Below, piece after piece: positions 1 through 9,318 of a stretch of DNA of 64,000 nt; position 1 is the stretch's first letter; the number at the start of each line of letters is the position of its first letter. Position numbers and translations under genes: made by a program. The notes under the pieces were generated by a model, which saw only the letters and a list, made by a program, of their open reading frames with translations, was not told the DNA's origin and made no database searches. Location: NCBI GenBank assembly GCA_050181465.1, contig JBFXDD010000004.1, positions 128,641 through 192,640 of the forward strand, given 5' to 3'. Origin of the DNA: JACRLW01 sp050181465 (GTDB taxonomy: Bacteria; Planctomycetota; UBA1135; UBA2386).

Positions 1-2279
1 GAGTAGCCCACGCGAGGCGCGCCACCGGCACCGGGACGAGCGTGGAACTCCACCGCGAACTCTCGTCCTGCTTGGACGAGATAGGGCAGAGCGAGTTGTC
101 GCGCGCGGTTGTAGACAATCTCCATCGCGAGGATCCCCGCGGGATACCGGATGTCATCGACGATGAGATCGAGATCGCCATCGCCGTCGACGTCGCCGAC
201 CGCAGACACACCATCGGTCGACGCGCCCAGCGTGATCTCGCGCCACGGCGTGAGCCCGCGGCGACCATCGCCGTAAGCGATCGCGTGAAAACTCGCGGAC
301 GCCCACGGCAACTTCGGCAGCGAGTAGAGGACGTCGAGACGCTCGTCGAGGTCGAAATCACCGACGAAGAGCTTGCCGCCCAGATTGTTCGCGGTCTCGA
401 TCGGAAGCCGCGTGAAGGTCGCCCCGGGCTCCTGGCGCGCGAAGTAGATGCCCGTTCCGAGCCCCATCCCCTCGCAGATCAGGTCGAATCGACCATCGGC
501 ATCCATGTCGGCAACCAGCAAGCGCAGCGCGAGGAAGCCGGCCGGCAACGCAGCGCGGGTGAACACCCCGGCCGGCTCCTGCAGCAGCAAGGTCACCGGG
601 GCGAGGGTGCCGAGTGCCAAGGCGAGGTCGGGTCGGCCGTTGTCGTCGAAGTCCGCGGTGACGATGTCGCTCGCGCCGACGAGTTCGGAAAGCAGCGGAT
701 GCGCCCCCAGGTCGATCGGCATGCCGTTCGGTGAGCTGCCGAAGACGCGCGCGTAGTTCGTCGCAATGCCCACCATCTCGCATGCACCATCGCCGTCGAG
801 ATCCAGCACGACGGCACGATCGACCCGATCGAGGTTCGGCATCTGGAAGTTGTGAGCCAAACTCAGCGCGCCGCCTTGGCGAAGAAGAACACGGGCCTGA
901 TCGTCCGTTCCGAATTGGAGTAGGTCCGGATCACCGTCGGCATCGATGTCCCATTCGATCGAATGCGGGTAGAGCGTGTCGCTGGACAGGCTCGGATGAT
1001 GCCGGCGGAACGAACCGCTGCCGTCGTCGGTGAGCACCCAGCCGCCGAGAAACAGGTCTGACGAACCATCGCCGTCGGCATCGAGCACTCGCTGCCCCAA
1101 CGCCGTCGGCACCGCACCGGGCACCGTCGATCCGCTCGCGACGGCAAAGGTGCCGTCGCCGCGCGCCAGGAGGAGGCCGACGTGCTCGACGAGCAGGTCC
1201 TCGCGACCGTCACCGTCGAGATCGCCCGGCGCGAGCAGGCCGATGCCGCCACGCCCGGGCCATGCAGTCGCGCCGCGCACGAAGCCCGCGATCGGGTCGT
1301 AGCGGTAGATCCCCGCATGACTCCCGGTCCCGACCACGGTGCACGCAAGTTCGGATCGGCCGTCGCCGTCGACATCGACCGCAGCGAACTCGGCGAAGTC
1401 GACACCCAGCCGATGAGTTCGAACGAAGCTGCCGCCACCGTCGCCGACGTAGACCCAAGCGGCATCGTCGTCCACTTCGGACTTGGCGACCACATCGAGC
1501 CTGCCGTCGTGATCGAGGTCCGCCAGCAGTCTCGGCGAGTGAGTCTCGGGAATCGAGTTGCCGATGCCGAAGTTGCCGCTGCCGTCGTTGCGCCACACTT
1601 CCGTCCGCTGGAATTGGGGAGCACCGAGGACGCTTCGGATGTCGACCAACAGATCGAGGTCACCATCGGCGTCGATGTCGCCGGCGAGCAGCGCGATGCC
1701 GTACGTGGAAGGCGGCAAGGACGGCAACTTCTGCGATGCGCGATCGATGAGGCCGTCCGCACCATCGTACTCCAACCACGCGGACGCCGTGAGCAGCTCG
1801 GCGCGACCGTCGCCATCGAAGTCGGCGATGCGGAGCGCCGCCTCGCCCGGATTCGGCAGGTCGGTTCGCGGCGACAGCAGGAGTTCACCCGCTCCGTCGT
1901 TCCACCACAGGTAGGAGCGCTGGTTTCGGCGCGCGAAGACGTCCAGCCAGCCGTCGCCGTCGAGATCGCCGACGCGATGCAAGACCAGCGAACCGCCGTC
2001 GGGCGGCGGCAGCGGCGCAGTCGGCCGCAAACGGAACCGTGCGCCGCCGCGACCGTCGAGCCGCAGGAACCCGATCCGCCCGGTGGGCTCCCAGCCGATG
2101 AAGTCGAGGTGACCATCGCGATCGAGGTCACCCACCGCGGGCATCTGCGCGAAGAAGCTGTCCGGCGGCAGATGCTCGGCGTGCAACTCGGCGAAGCTCG
2201 CCTGTGCGCGGATTGCGGAAGCGAGGAACGCACCGACGGCGCAGGCCGTCGAGGCCAGCCGCGAACGAGACTCGGTCAT
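1..2279 (-). CDS. Secreted VCBS/FG-GAP repeat protein (3' end outside window)
   Basis: The reading frame opens at ATG 2279 and stays open to the window edge, giving at least 759 residues; the C-terminus lies outside. The N-terminus is a signal peptide (MTESRSRLASTACAVGAFLA..., with a likely cut after a region ending IRAQA). After it come many calcium-loop-like repeats of the type DxDxDGxxD, for example GDLDRDGHLDF, VLDADGDGSSDLF and GDVDGDGDLDLIV, roughly every 40-60 residues. This is the FG-GAP/VCBS beta-propeller signature of exported or surface proteins. No enzyme domain is visible, so the role (adhesion, ligand binding, scaffold) is unknown. The repeated GAC/GTC-rich codons create long false reading frames on the plus strand. 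Confidence 0.85.
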   Translation of the reverse strand, partial: MTESRSRLASTACAVGAFLASAIRAQASFAELHAEHLPPDSFFAQMPAVGDLDRDGHLDFIGWEPTGRIGFLRLDGRGGARFRLRPTAPLPPPDGGSLVLHRVGDLDGDGWLDVFARRNQRSYLWWNDGAGELLLSPRTDLPNPGEAALRIADFDGDGRAELLTASAWLEYDGADGLIDRASQKLPSLPPSTYGIALLAGDIDADGDLDLLVDIRSVLGAPQFQRTEVWRNDGSGNFGIGNSIPETHSPRLLADLDHDGRLDVVAKSEVDDDAAWVYVGDGGGSFVRTHRLGVDFAEFAAVDVDGDGRSELACTVVGTGSHAGIYRYDPIAGFVRGATAWPGRGGIGLLAPGDLDGDGREDLLVEHVGLLLARGDGTFAVASGSTVPGAVPTALGQRVLDADGDGSSDLFLGGWVLTDDGSGSFRRHHPSLSSDTLYPHSIEWDIDADGDPDLLQFGTDDQARVLLRQGGALSLAHNFQMPNLDRVDRAVVLDLDGDGACEMVGIATNYARVFGSSPNGMPIDLGAHPLLSELVGASDIVTADFDDNGRPDLALALGTLAPVTLLLQEPAGVFTRAALPAGFLALRLLVADMDADGRFDLICEGMGLGTGIYFARQEPGATFTRLPIETANNLGGKLFVGDFDLDERLDVLYSLPKLPWASASFHAIAYGDGRRGLTPWREITLGASTDGVSAVGDVDGDGDLDLIVDDIRYPAGILAMEIVYNRARQLALPYLVQAGREFAVEFHARPGAGGAPRVGY

Positions 2280-2535
2280 GGGACAACTCCATGGGCCCGC
2301 AGGCCACCAACAGTGCCGGGGGGTCAGCGCCGAGAGCGTGACCGCCGTCATGCGGATCGTTGCGCTGCCGCGGTCTGATCGCGGCGCAGCGGCGGGTGCG
2401 AGTCGCGACACTTGACGCGGCTTCGCCCGCCAGGATCGGAACCGATGAGGGGGCGGCGAATTTCTCCGGCATCCGCCTCGCCGGCGCCCGTTTCCAATAA
2501 TCCGCGCGACACCATGCGCGCCGAATCGCCACCGC

Positions 2536-3486
2536 TCAGCGTTGGCGCGTTGCGTCGCCGGCTCGCTTCGGCGGGGGCAAGAGCGCCAGAACGTCCGCCG
2601 CACGCGCCGCATGGTGCATGACCATGTACGTCACCGGCCGCAGCGGGGCGTCGGGGTCGTCGGGCTCGATGATCTCGTCATGCGTCGAGATCGCGTTGAC
2701 CTGCCCGATCGCGTTGCCGAACTCGTCCAGAATCGCCGCGCCGCTGCTGCCGGGCGCCCATTCGACGCTCACGTCCATCGTGACCCGACGACGATCCGTG
2801 CCCTCGACGCGCGCACGCGCGAAGCGGTTGAGAATGCCGGACGTGAATACGCCGCGAGAACCACCGGGGTCGCTGAACACGTAGACGCGTTCTCCCGGTT
2901 GCACCGTCGTACGCAGCGGCAGAGGCGGCAATGAAGTCGCTCCGGTGCGCAAGATGGCGATATCGGTGACAGGGTCGCTGGCGAGCAGTTCCGTGACCGG
3001 ATAGACACGGCCGGCATCGTCGGCACACACGAGCCAGGACTCCGCCATGGAATCGTCATCGGGCACGACCACGTGGCGCGAAGTCGCGACGATCCCGTCC
3101 GCGCCCACGACCATCCCTCCGCTGAGCTCGAGGTGCCAATCCTCGCAATCCTTGCAGCGGAAGTAGTGGCCGACCCTCACGTAGGACGCGCGCGCGAGTC
3201 GCCAGACCGCCGTCCCGCGCAGTTCCGTCGTCCGCGGCGGCGGGAGGGCGATTGCGAACTCCCGGCGATCGAGTCCGGCTTCGAACGTTGCCCGGTCGGT
3301 CAAACGCTTCTCTGCATGAAGCTTCGCGACCGCCGCGCTCAGTGCGGCGACTTCGGCCGACGGTTCGTCGCCGAACGAGTCCTCGTAGATCGGCACGTCA
3401 TCGATCTGCGCGGACAGCGGTACGCCGAGCGAACCGATCATCAGGGCGAGCAGGATCCTCGGCGAACTGGCCATCGCCGTCATCAT
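2536..3486 (-). CDS. Exported trypsin-like serine protease (S1/DegP-like catalytic domain)
   Basis: 316 residues. A signal peptide (SPRILLALMIGSLGVPLSAQ) precedes an acidic stretch and a chymotrypsin-fold domain. The triad is readable: His in TSRHVVVPDDD, Asp in DPVTDIAILR, Ser in WAPGSSGAAILD. No PDZ domain follows, so it is shorter than DegP/HtrA; a periplasmic housekeeping or processing protease is the likely role. CxxC (YFRCKDCEDWH) ahead of the His is unusual and could form a disulfide or bind metal. Two tandem ATGs (3486 and 3483) and another at 3474 are possible starts; the first was chosen because it lies 4 bp after the preceding stop. It is the last gene of the thiS-thiG run. Confidence 0.8.
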   Translation of the reverse strand: MMTAMASSPRILLALMIGSLGVPLSAQIDDVPIYEDSFGDEPSAEVAALSAAVAKLHAEKRLTDRATFEAGLDRREFAIALPPPRTTELRGTAVWRLARASYVRVGHYFRCKDCEDWHLELSGGMVVGADGIVATSRHVVVPDDDSMAESWLVCADDAGRVYPVTELLASDPVTDIAILRTGATSLPPLPLRTTVQPGERVYVFSDPGGSRGVFTSGILNRFARARVEGTDRRRVTMDVSVEWAPGSSGAAILDEFGNAIGQVNAISTHDEIIEPDDPDAPLRPVTYMVMHHAARAADVLALLPPPKRAGDATRQR

Positions 3487-3490
3487 ACTC

Positions 3491-4027
3491 TCACTCGGCG
3501 AGGTACGACCGCGCCCGCAGGACATAGTGACCCGCTCGCCAGCGCATCGATGCGCGCTCCTCCTCGGTGACCTCGCGACGGATGCGCCCAGGCACACCGA
3601 GCACGACCGAACCTTCGGGCACGACCATGTTCTCGGCGACCACGGCACCGGCGCCGATGATGCTATACGGACCGATCTTCGCGCCACCGAGGACGGTCGC
3701 GTTCATTCCGATCAGGGCATAGTCACCGATCTCGACCCCGTGCAGCACGACGCCGTGCCCGATGGTCACGCCGCGACCGACCCGAAGCGGTGCATCGACA
3801 TCCACGTGAACGCACGTGTTGTCTTGGACGTTCGACTCGTCCCCGATCTGGATCCAGGAATCGTCACCGCGGATCGTGACACCGAACCAGACCGAGACGT
3901 CACGCCCCAATCGAACATCACCCATCACCGCGGCGTTGTCGGCGACCATCGCCGAACCGACGCGACGCAGTCGGCCGACCATGTCGGGATGCACGCGAAA
4001 CTCTCGTTCGTCTTGTCGTTCCGTCAT
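3491..4027 (-). CDS. Gamma-carbonic anhydrase-like hexapeptide-repeat protein
   Basis: 178 residues, the usual size of the YrdA/PaaY/CamH-like family. Hexapeptide turns ([LIV]GxxxX) run from about residue 28 to 145 and would fold as a left-handed beta-helix trimer. The three zinc-binding histidines of the family are present in NTCVHVD, TIGHGVV and LHGVEIG. The C-terminal helix (EEERASMRWRAGHYVLRA) is typical. Activity could be carbonic anhydrase or a thioesterase-like side function; the sequence does not decide. The start ATG at 4027 overlaps the stop of the CPBP gene as ATGA, arguing for translational coupling. Confidence 0.85.
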   Translation of the reverse strand: MTERQDEREFRVHPDMVGRLRRVGSAMVADNAAVMGDVRLGRDVSVWFGVTIRGDDSWIQIGDESNVQDNTCVHVDVDAPLRVGRGVTIGHGVVLHGVEIGDYALIGMNATVLGGAKIGPYSIIGAGAVVAENMVVPEGSVVLGVPGRIRREVTEEERASMRWRAGHYVLRARSYLAE

Positions 4028-4749
4028 CGTTCGAAGGTTCCCATGAGCCACTCGGGTCTCGTCAGCACGAGCGCCACCGTCAGTCCATTGTGAATTGCGT
4101 GCGCAAGGATTGCCGCGCTCAGACCTCCGCTCGATTCGCGCAGCACGCCGAAGAGGGCGCCGAGCAGAGCGATCGGGATCAGCAGGTGAGTACCGTTGGG
4201 CACGTGCAAGAGGCCGAACACGACGGCCGTGATCGCAAGCGCGGTGACGCGCCCGAATCGCCGCTGCAACCCGGTCTGGAGGAAGCCGCGGAAGATCACC
4301 TCTTCGATCCACGGACCGAGAATCGCGACCGCGGCGAACGCGAATGCAACCTCGGTTGCGGTGTGCTCCTCTGCGAACCACGCGAGGTGCGCCTGCGGTT
4401 CGATCGCCCAACCGAGTCGCTGCCAGACCCACGGCACGAGGACGAACGCGATCGGCACCCAGAGCACGAGAAAGCCCAGATAGACCGAGACCAGGCGCGC
4501 GACCGCCGTCCACGTCAAACGCGGAAAGGCGAGCGGAACGCCCACGGCCCGAAATCCGAACGCAGCCGCCAGTGCGACCATGCTCCCGACCGCTTGGCCG
4601 CCGAGCGCGATCAGCACCGGAGCCGCGGCGCCGTTGGCGGACGCGCCAAGTATCAGCATCGCCAGCGACGACACGACGAGCCATGCGAGCAGAGTGACCG
4701 CCGCCGCGAGCACGGGCGACACAGCCAGGCCAGGTGGGTGCGAACTCAT
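4024..4749 (-). CDS. CPBP-family intramembrane metalloprotease
   Basis: 241 residues with about seven hydrophobic segments. The CAAX-protease/bacteriocin-processing (Abi, PF02517) signature is present: EEVIFRGFLQ (motif EExxxR), FGLLH (motif FxxxH) and HAIHN (motif HxxxN), which supply the catalytic glutamates and metal-binding histidines in the membrane. The natural substrate of most bacterial members is unknown. The ATG at 4749 overlaps the stop of thiG (ATGA) and its own stop overlaps the next gene's start (ATGA), so it lies inside a coupled run of five genes. A longer reading frame upstream would run into thiG and is rejected. Confidence 0.85.
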   Translation of the reverse strand: MSSHPPGLAVSPVLAAAVTLLAWLVVSSLAMLILGASANGAAAPVLIALGGQAVGSMVALAAAFGFRAVGVPLAFPRLTWTAVARLVSVYLGFLVLWVPIAFVLVPWVWQRLGWAIEPQAHLAWFAEEHTATEVAFAFAAVAILGPWIEEVIFRGFLQTGLQRRFGRVTALAITAVVFGLLHVPNGTHLLIPIALLGALFGVLRESSGGLSAAILAHAIHNGLTVALVLTRPEWLMGTFER

Positions 4750-5564
4750 TCGCCTGCGATCCCGATCCGACCGGCCATCGGCGACGACGCGCTCGCGTAG
4801 CGCCGCTTGCCCATGCGTCCCGAAAGCCACGCGAGCCGACCCGCTTCACAGGCAAGGCGCATCGCGTGCGCCATCTGCACCGGTTCCTTGGCTGCGGCGA
4901 TGCCGGTGTTGAGCAACACGCCGTCCGCACCGAGCTCCATCGCGATCGCGACATCCGACGCCGTGCCGACTCCCGCATCGACCAGAATCGGCACCTTCGC
5001 GCGCTCGAGAATGATCGCGAGATTGTTGGGATTGAGGATGCCCTGACCGGAACCGATCGGTGCGCCGGCAGGCATCACCGCGGCACAGCCGACGTCCTCG
5101 AGTCGCTTGGCGAGCACCGGATCGTCGCTCGTGTAGCAGAGGACCGTGAAGCCCTCGCTGACGAGCAAACGCGCCGCCTCCAAGGTCCCGACGGGATCGG
5201 GCAACAGAGTGTCCGGGTCTCCCAGCACTTCGAGCTTGACGAGGTCGGACATGCCCGCTTCGCGTCCGAGTCGCGCGGTCCGGACCGCACTGTCGGCGTC
5301 GAAACAACCGGCGGTGTTCGGCAGCAGCACGTAGCGCTCGCGATCGAGGTAATCGAGAAGCGTCTTGCCCGCGGGCATTCCGAGCGACAGGCGGCGCACT
5401 GCGACCGTCACGCACTCGCTGCCGGATGCCGCCAACGCATCGCGCATCTGATCGAGGTCGCGATACTTGCCGGTGCCCACGAACAGGCGCGAACGGAAGG
5501 AGTGTGAGCCGATGACGAGCGGCTTGTCGTCGCGTCGGGGTTGATCTGGTTCCAGGAAACTCAT
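4746..5564 (-). CDS. thiG: Thiazole synthase ThiG
   Basis: 272 residues. ThiG condenses deoxyxylulose phosphate, dehydroglycine and the ThiS thiocarboxylate to the thiazole phosphate moiety of thiamine. Family motifs are clear: SRLFVGTGKY near the N-terminus, LVKLEVLGDP with the Schiff-base lysine, MPAGAPIGSGQG and VLLNTGIA at the phosphate-binding end of the TIM barrel. The ATG at 5564 was chosen because a GGAGG stretch inside the end of thiS lies about 10 nt upstream; a GTG at 5576 overlapping thiS is the alternative. The adjacent thiS supports the assignment. No thiamine pyrophosphate riboswitch fits in the 28-bp gap before thiS. Confidence 0.95.
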   Translation of the reverse strand: MSFLEPDQPRRDDKPLVIGSHSFRSRLFVGTGKYRDLDQMRDALAASGSECVTVAVRRLSLGMPAGKTLLDYLDRERYVLLPNTAGCFDADSAVRTARLGREAGMSDLVKLEVLGDPDTLLPDPVGTLEAARLLVSEGFTVLCYTSDDPVLAKRLEDVGCAAVMPAGAPIGSGQGILNPNNLAIILERAKVPILVDAGVGTASDVAIAMELGADGVLLNTGIAAAKEPVQMAHAMRLACEAGRLAWLSGRMGKRRYASASSPMAGRIGIAGE

Positions 5565-5568
5565 CGCG

Positions 5569-5796
5569 TCACCCACCTCCGACCAGTGTGACGATCTCGA
5601 GTTCGTCCCCGTCGGCGAGCCGCGTGGACTCGAAGGCGGATCGCACCACGATCACTCGATTGCGCTCGATCGCCGCGACCGCCGGGTCGACACCGAAGTG
5701 AGCGCACACCTCGCGCAACGTGATCGGTGAAGGCAAGGTGTGCGACTCGCCGTTGATCGTCAGTCGAATCGTGCTCGGCAGCACTTCGTCGGCCAT
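5569..5796 (-). CDS. thiS: Sulfur carrier protein ThiS
   Basis: 75 residues, ubiquitin-like. It ends in the diagnostic Gly-Gly tail (VTLVGGG), where the final glycine is adenylated and converted to a thiocarboxylate for ThiG. NGESHTL and DGDELEIV are typical of the fold. ATG 5796 was preferred over an upstream in-frame start that would overlap the previous gene. ThiF, ThiH/ThiO and ThiC are not in this window, so the rest of the pathway must lie elsewhere. The end of this gene carries the likely ribosome-binding site of thiG. Confidence 0.93.
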   Translation of the reverse strand: MADEVLPSTIRLTINGESHTLPSPITLREVCAHFGVDPAVAAIERNRVIVVRSAFESTRLADGDELEIVTLVGGG

Positions 5797-5824
5797 GGCT
5801 TGTGTTGGGAACTGCTCGCCGGAT

Positions 5825-7066
5825 TCAGGCGGGTGGAGACGGCACCGTCGGCGGTGACTCGCTGCCACCGCGCTCGACGATCAGGACCTTGAGATACTCG
5901 GACTCGGGTAAGCCGACCAGCACCGGGTGGTCCAGGCCCGCGCCTAACCGCTTTCGAAGGAACATCGGGAACGGCAACTCCGCCGCCGCCTGGCGTACGA
6001 CTTCCTCGAAGTCCGGCAAGGTGATGTGATGGCTGCAGGAGCAGGTCACCAGGAAGCCGCCGGGCGCCAACAACCGCAGGGCCTGCCGATTGAGATCGCG
6101 GTAGCCGCGTAGACCGCCGCTCCGCTCGCGCCGACTCTTCGCGAAGGCCGGCGGATCGACGATCACCAGATCGAACTGCTCCCCCTGCCCGCGCAGCTCG
6201 CGGAGTGCATCGAAGACGTTCGCGCAGCGGGTCGTGAGGCCACGGAGTTGGTTGCGCGCTGCGGCTGCGAGAGCCCGCTCGAGTGCGGGTGCGGATTCGT
6301 CGATCGCCAAGGCGCTCGACGCACCGCCGGCCAATGCGGCGACGGCGAAGCCGCCCTGATAGGAGAAGGTGTCGAGCACTCGACGCCCGCGGCTCAGCCC
6401 GCGAACCAGGGCGCGGGCCGGCGCCTGGTCCAGATAGAAACCGGTCTTGTGCCCTTCGAAGGTGCGCACCGTGTGCGTGAGACCGTCCTCTTCGATCGCG
6501 ACTTCTTCGACTCGTCTGCCGGACAGGAGCTGGATCTCGCTCTCGAGACCCTCGAGTCGTCGCACGGCGAAGTCGTTGCGGGCCAGCACCATCCGCGGCT
6601 GGAGCAAGTGCTCGACCTGCTCGACGAGATCCGCGCGGAGGGCCTCGAGTGCCGCGTTGCCCAACTGCATCACAACGCAGTCGGCGTAGCGATCGATCAC
6701 CAACCCTGGAAGCTGATCGGCTTCGCCGTGCACGAGCCGCACGCCGGCGGTCGACGCGACATAGCGCGGGTGCGCCATCCGGGAGGCGATGGCCGTCGAC
6801 AGTCGCGCCCGGAAGAACTCACTCGCCGACGGAAGCCGCGCATCGCTCCACGGTCCGGCGCGTCGCGCGGCGAGCTTGCTGGACGGCGAAGTGAAGGCGA
6901 CCCCGAGATCCTTGCCGCGATCGTCACGCAACCGAGCGAGACCCGCGGCCAAGGGCTGCGACGGCGAACCGGCGAGATCGTCGGCGAAGAACCACTGCTG
7001 ACCGCGCCGTGCGAGCTTGCTCGCGCGCTCGTTGAGCACGACGTCCGAGCTGCCGACGAAGCTCAC
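5825..7066 (-). CDS. RlmI-like class I rRNA large-subunit methyltransferase
   Basis: 413 residues, near the RlmI/YccW size (about 396). An N-terminal PUA-like part is followed by the middle domain with the signature VHGEADQLPGLVIDRY, then FEGHKTGFYLDQ and a Rossmann SAM-binding segment (VLDTFSYQGGFAVAAL). VIVDPPAFAKS is the motif IV of 5-methylcytosine RNA methyltransferases of this COG1092 group, and TCSCSHHI follows. RlmI methylates C1962 of 23S rRNA; that exact target is inference. The GTG start at 7066 overlaps the stop of the deacetylase gene as GTGA, which decides the start. Confidence 0.85.
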   Translation of the reverse strand: MSFVGSSDVVLNERASKLARRGQQWFFADDLAGSPSQPLAAGLARLRDDRGKDLGVAFTSPSSKLAARRAGPWSDARLPSASEFFRARLSTAIASRMAHPRYVASTAGVRLVHGEADQLPGLVIDRYADCVVMQLGNAALEALRADLVEQVEHLLQPRMVLARNDFAVRRLEGLESEIQLLSGRRVEEVAIEEDGLTHTVRTFEGHKTGFYLDQAPARALVRGLSRGRRVLDTFSYQGGFAVAALAGGASSALAIDESAPALERALAAAARNQLRGLTTRCANVFDALRELRGQGEQFDLVIVDPPAFAKSRRERSGGLRGYRDLNRQALRLLAPGGFLVTCSCSHHITLPDFEEVVRQAAAELPFPMFLRKRLGAGLDHPVLVGLPESEYLKVLIVERGGSESPPTVPSPPA

Positions 7067-7764
7067 TTGGAGATCTCCAGGAATGCTTCGGCGAAGCCGC
7101 GACCGCGGCCCGCATGCAGCGAGCGATAGGCGTTGAGCCCCAGAATGACGTGTGCGTAGTCCACGTAGCGAAGTTGACTCTCGTAGCAGTTGATGGCCGC
7201 ACGCTTTCGGTCGGCGACGGCGGTGATATCGACGAGGACGCTCGGCTCGAGCGGCGACCAGACTTCGTAGCCGAGGACGCGGGCGCGCGAACCGGCAATC
7301 CGGCACCCGTGCAGGACCGCGGCGCACAGGCCGCGATGATCCGCGTTGTGTTCGCCCGGCCACGGCACGTAGAGGGTGTCGGGCGCGAACTTCGCGATCT
7401 CGTTCGCGACGTGCTCGGCCACGTGAGCGACGTCATTCGCCGTGATCTCGTGAGCATCGGGCAGCCCCCAACACACCGGCGCGACGAGACCCAAACGCTC
7501 CAGGGCCAACCTCGATTCGCGACGCCGGATCGCACGAAGCTCCTCCGCCGGGAAGAAGCCCTGCGGATCGCCCGCGGCACCGTCGGTCGCGACGACGACG
7601 CGGACCTGATCCCCGGCAGCGGCATGCAGCGCCAGTGTTCCACCCGGACCGATGACCTCGTCGTCGGGATGCGGCGCGAAGCACAGTACGGAACCGCGCG
7701 GCGGGGTCGTCAGGAGGGTGGGCGCCGGCCACGCGCGCACATCGATCTGGGGAACGGGTTTCAC
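7063..7764 (-). CDS. PIG-L/LmbE-family deacetylase
   Basis: 233 residues with a GTG start at 7764. The zinc-binding motif PHPDDE occurs at about residue 31 and a second ligand region is WPGEHNADHRG. This is the LmbE/PIG-L de-N-acetylase fold acting on N-acetylglucosamine-type conjugates. The length matches BshB1 of bacillithiol synthesis, but also many deacetylases of unknown substrate; no other thiol-synthesis gene is nearby, so no symbol is given. It sits 28 bp after a GNAT-like gene and overlaps the RlmI-like gene. Confidence 0.85.
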   Translation of the reverse strand: MKPVPQIDVRAWPAPTLLTTPPRGSVLCFAPHPDDEVIGPGGTLALHAAAGDQVRVVVATDGAAGDPQGFFPAEELRAIRRRESRLALERLGLVAPVCWGLPDAHEITANDVAHVAEHVANEIAKFAPDTLYVPWPGEHNADHRGLCAAVLHGCRIAGSRARVLGYEVWSPLEPSVLVDITAVADRKRAAINCYESQLRYVDYAHVILGLNAYRSLHAGRGRGFAEAFLEISK

Positions 7765-7792
7765 GGCGACATCGCGAGCTCGATCGTCCGAC

Positions 7793-8830
7793 TCAAATCA
7801 GGTCCGACTCCCCCATCGTGAAATGCCAGGCGTCGCGCAGGAACATGGAATCCAGCGTGAAGGTGGCGACCACGAGGAAATAGCCGCTGTCCCAGGTCGC
7901 GTAGCCCAGGCGTTGGATCGGTCGATATCGCGGATCGACCGGGCTCTGCACGAGGGCCAACACCCCGGTTCCGCCGCGGCAGGCCGCCGCCTCGGCGTGG
8001 GCGACGAGCGCGACCAGCGCATCGTGATCGCCCGGCGCGACCAACCAATCGACAAGGAACGAAGTGTTCGGCCGCAGCAGGTGACCGACGGTGTCCACAC
8101 CGATCGCTCGCAGTTCGCCGTCTCTCCAGCACTCGAAGAGCCGGTAGCGCTGCCGCGGATGCTCGGCGTAACGCCAGTTCAGCCAGGCAGCGTCTTTGAC
8201 CAGGGTGAATCGCTCGGCGGAACCCAGCCGCGCGAAGAGCGCGTCGACCGCCGGGCCGAAGCGGTCGACGTCACGGCACGAGAAGCCGCCGGGAGCCGCA
8301 GTCCGTGCCGCCGCGTCCGCCGGCACTTCGCGCGCCAGGAAATTCCAGTCGCGGACGTTCTCGTAGCGCAGGTAGCGCTGACCGATCCGCCAGGCGGGCA
8401 CCGGCCAGCCGTAGTTGAAGGACTGCTTCCCGCCGCCCGGACCGCCGAAGGCTCGGTAGTACTCGCGCCCCATCTGCACGAAGAGCCCCGGCCGCTCGCC
8501 GATCCGCCGCCAGTCGTGCCGCACCATCAGGTCGGTGATCTGCGCGGTTCGAACGGGCTGCCCCGCGCACAACGCCCGCAGCGGTTGGCTGGGGTAGGCG
8601 CCGACCACGCCGACCTCGGGATGGGTCGCGAGGAGGAGTTCGCGACCGAGCCCGCCGGGGGCGGCGTACTTCCACCGCCAGGTCGCCAGGTCCATCGTCG
8701 CGACCGAGGGATCGTCGACCGGAAAGATCGCGTTGAAGCAGTCGACCAGGGCCTGGTCGTCGGCGGCCTCGGCGTGGCGGATCTCCAGCGGCGCGCCGCG
8801 GACGTCGAGTTGGGCGAGAACGGTTCCCAT
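7793..8830 (-). CDS. GNAT-fold acyltransferase-like protein, large
   Basis: 345 residues, about twice the size of a single GNAT domain. The N-terminal half has GNAT-like features (IRHAEAADDQALVDCFNAIF, GAYPSQPLR, ITDLMVRHDWRRIG) and the C-terminal half looks like a second, degenerate copy (WLNWRYAEHPRQRYRLF). This fits a double-GNAT arrangement as in some polysaccharide- or peptidoglycan-associated acyltransferases. The substrate cannot be read from the sequence. ATG 8830 lies 5 bp after the stop of the preceding GNAT gene, so the two are probably cotranscribed. Confidence 0.7.
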   Translation of the reverse strand: MGTVLAQLDVRGAPLEIRHAEAADDQALVDCFNAIFPVDDPSVATMDLATWRWKYAAPGGLGRELLLATHPEVGVVGAYPSQPLRALCAGQPVRTAQITDLMVRHDWRRIGERPGLFVQMGREYYRAFGGPGGGKQSFNYGWPVPAWRIGQRYLRYENVRDWNFLAREVPADAAARTAAPGGFSCRDVDRFGPAVDALFARLGSAERFTLVKDAAWLNWRYAEHPRQRYRLFECWRDGELRAIGVDTVGHLLRPNTSFLVDWLVAPGDHDALVALVAHAEAAACRGGTGVLALVQSPVDPRYRPIQRLGYATWDSGYFLVVATFTLDSMFLRDAWHFTMGESDLI

Positions 8831-8835
8831 TCGGA

Positions 8836-9318
8836 TCAGGGAACGATCTCGAGAGGCCGTTCGCGGTCGCCGCGGTGGACGAAACGCGCCAAGTGGACGA
8901 ACCCGACGACGGTCGCACCGCTGGGCTCGAAGCCGGCGTCGCCGAACAAGCGGAGGGCGGCCTCGTTCTCGGGACGCACCGCTGCCACCAGTCGGCTCAG
9001 GCCGCGCGAGCGCGCGACCATGAGCGCGTGCTCGACCAAGGCGCTGCCGATTCCGCGGCGGCGCTGGCGCGGATCGACGATCAAGGTGACGTCGCCGCTG
9101 CGGTCCGGGGCCAGATCCAAGCGAACGAAACCGACCGGGGTTCGGCCCGCGAGCGCGGCGAAGGCGACGATGCGCGGGTCGCCGCCGGCCATGCGAGTCG
9201 CCCAGATGTGGCGTGCCAGACGATCCGGGAGGGGCATGCCGGCATCGCGAAGCCAACGCTCGAGCCGCGGCGCATCGGTCGCGTCGAAGGGGCGGAATTT
9301 GAGGGACTGCGAGGGCAT
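8836..9318 (-). CDS. GNAT-family N-acetyltransferase
   Basis: 160 residues covering a single GNAT domain. The acetyl-CoA pyrophosphate-binding motif is DPRQRRRGIGSALVEHAL, followed by the motif B segment NEAALRLFGDAGFEP. The acceptor is unknown. ATG 9318 is taken as the start; another ATG at 9363 would add a run of low-complexity Arg-rich residues and has no better ribosome-binding site. It is the first gene of the minus-strand run and is divergent from nusA. Confidence 0.8.
   Translation of the reverse strand: MPSQSLKFRPFDATDAPRLERWLRDAGMPLPDRLARHIWATRMAGGDPRIVAFAALAGRTPVGFVRLDLAPDRSGDVTLIVDPRQRRRGIGSALVEHALMVARSRGLSRLVAAVRPENEAALRLFGDAGFEPSGATVVGFVHLARFVHRGDRERPLEIVP

Noticed and set aside
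42..2378. Long plus-strand open frames opposite the VCBS protein
   Set aside because: They are rich in alternating Val/Ala/Asp/Arg patterns and are exact antisense reflections of the GAC/GTC-rich DxDGD repeats of the minus-strand gene, which has a signal peptide and readable repeats.
5797..5824. Thiamine pyrophosphate riboswitch before thiS
   Set aside because: The gap is only 28 bp and none of the conserved TPP-box sequence is seen in it or in the end of the upstream gene.
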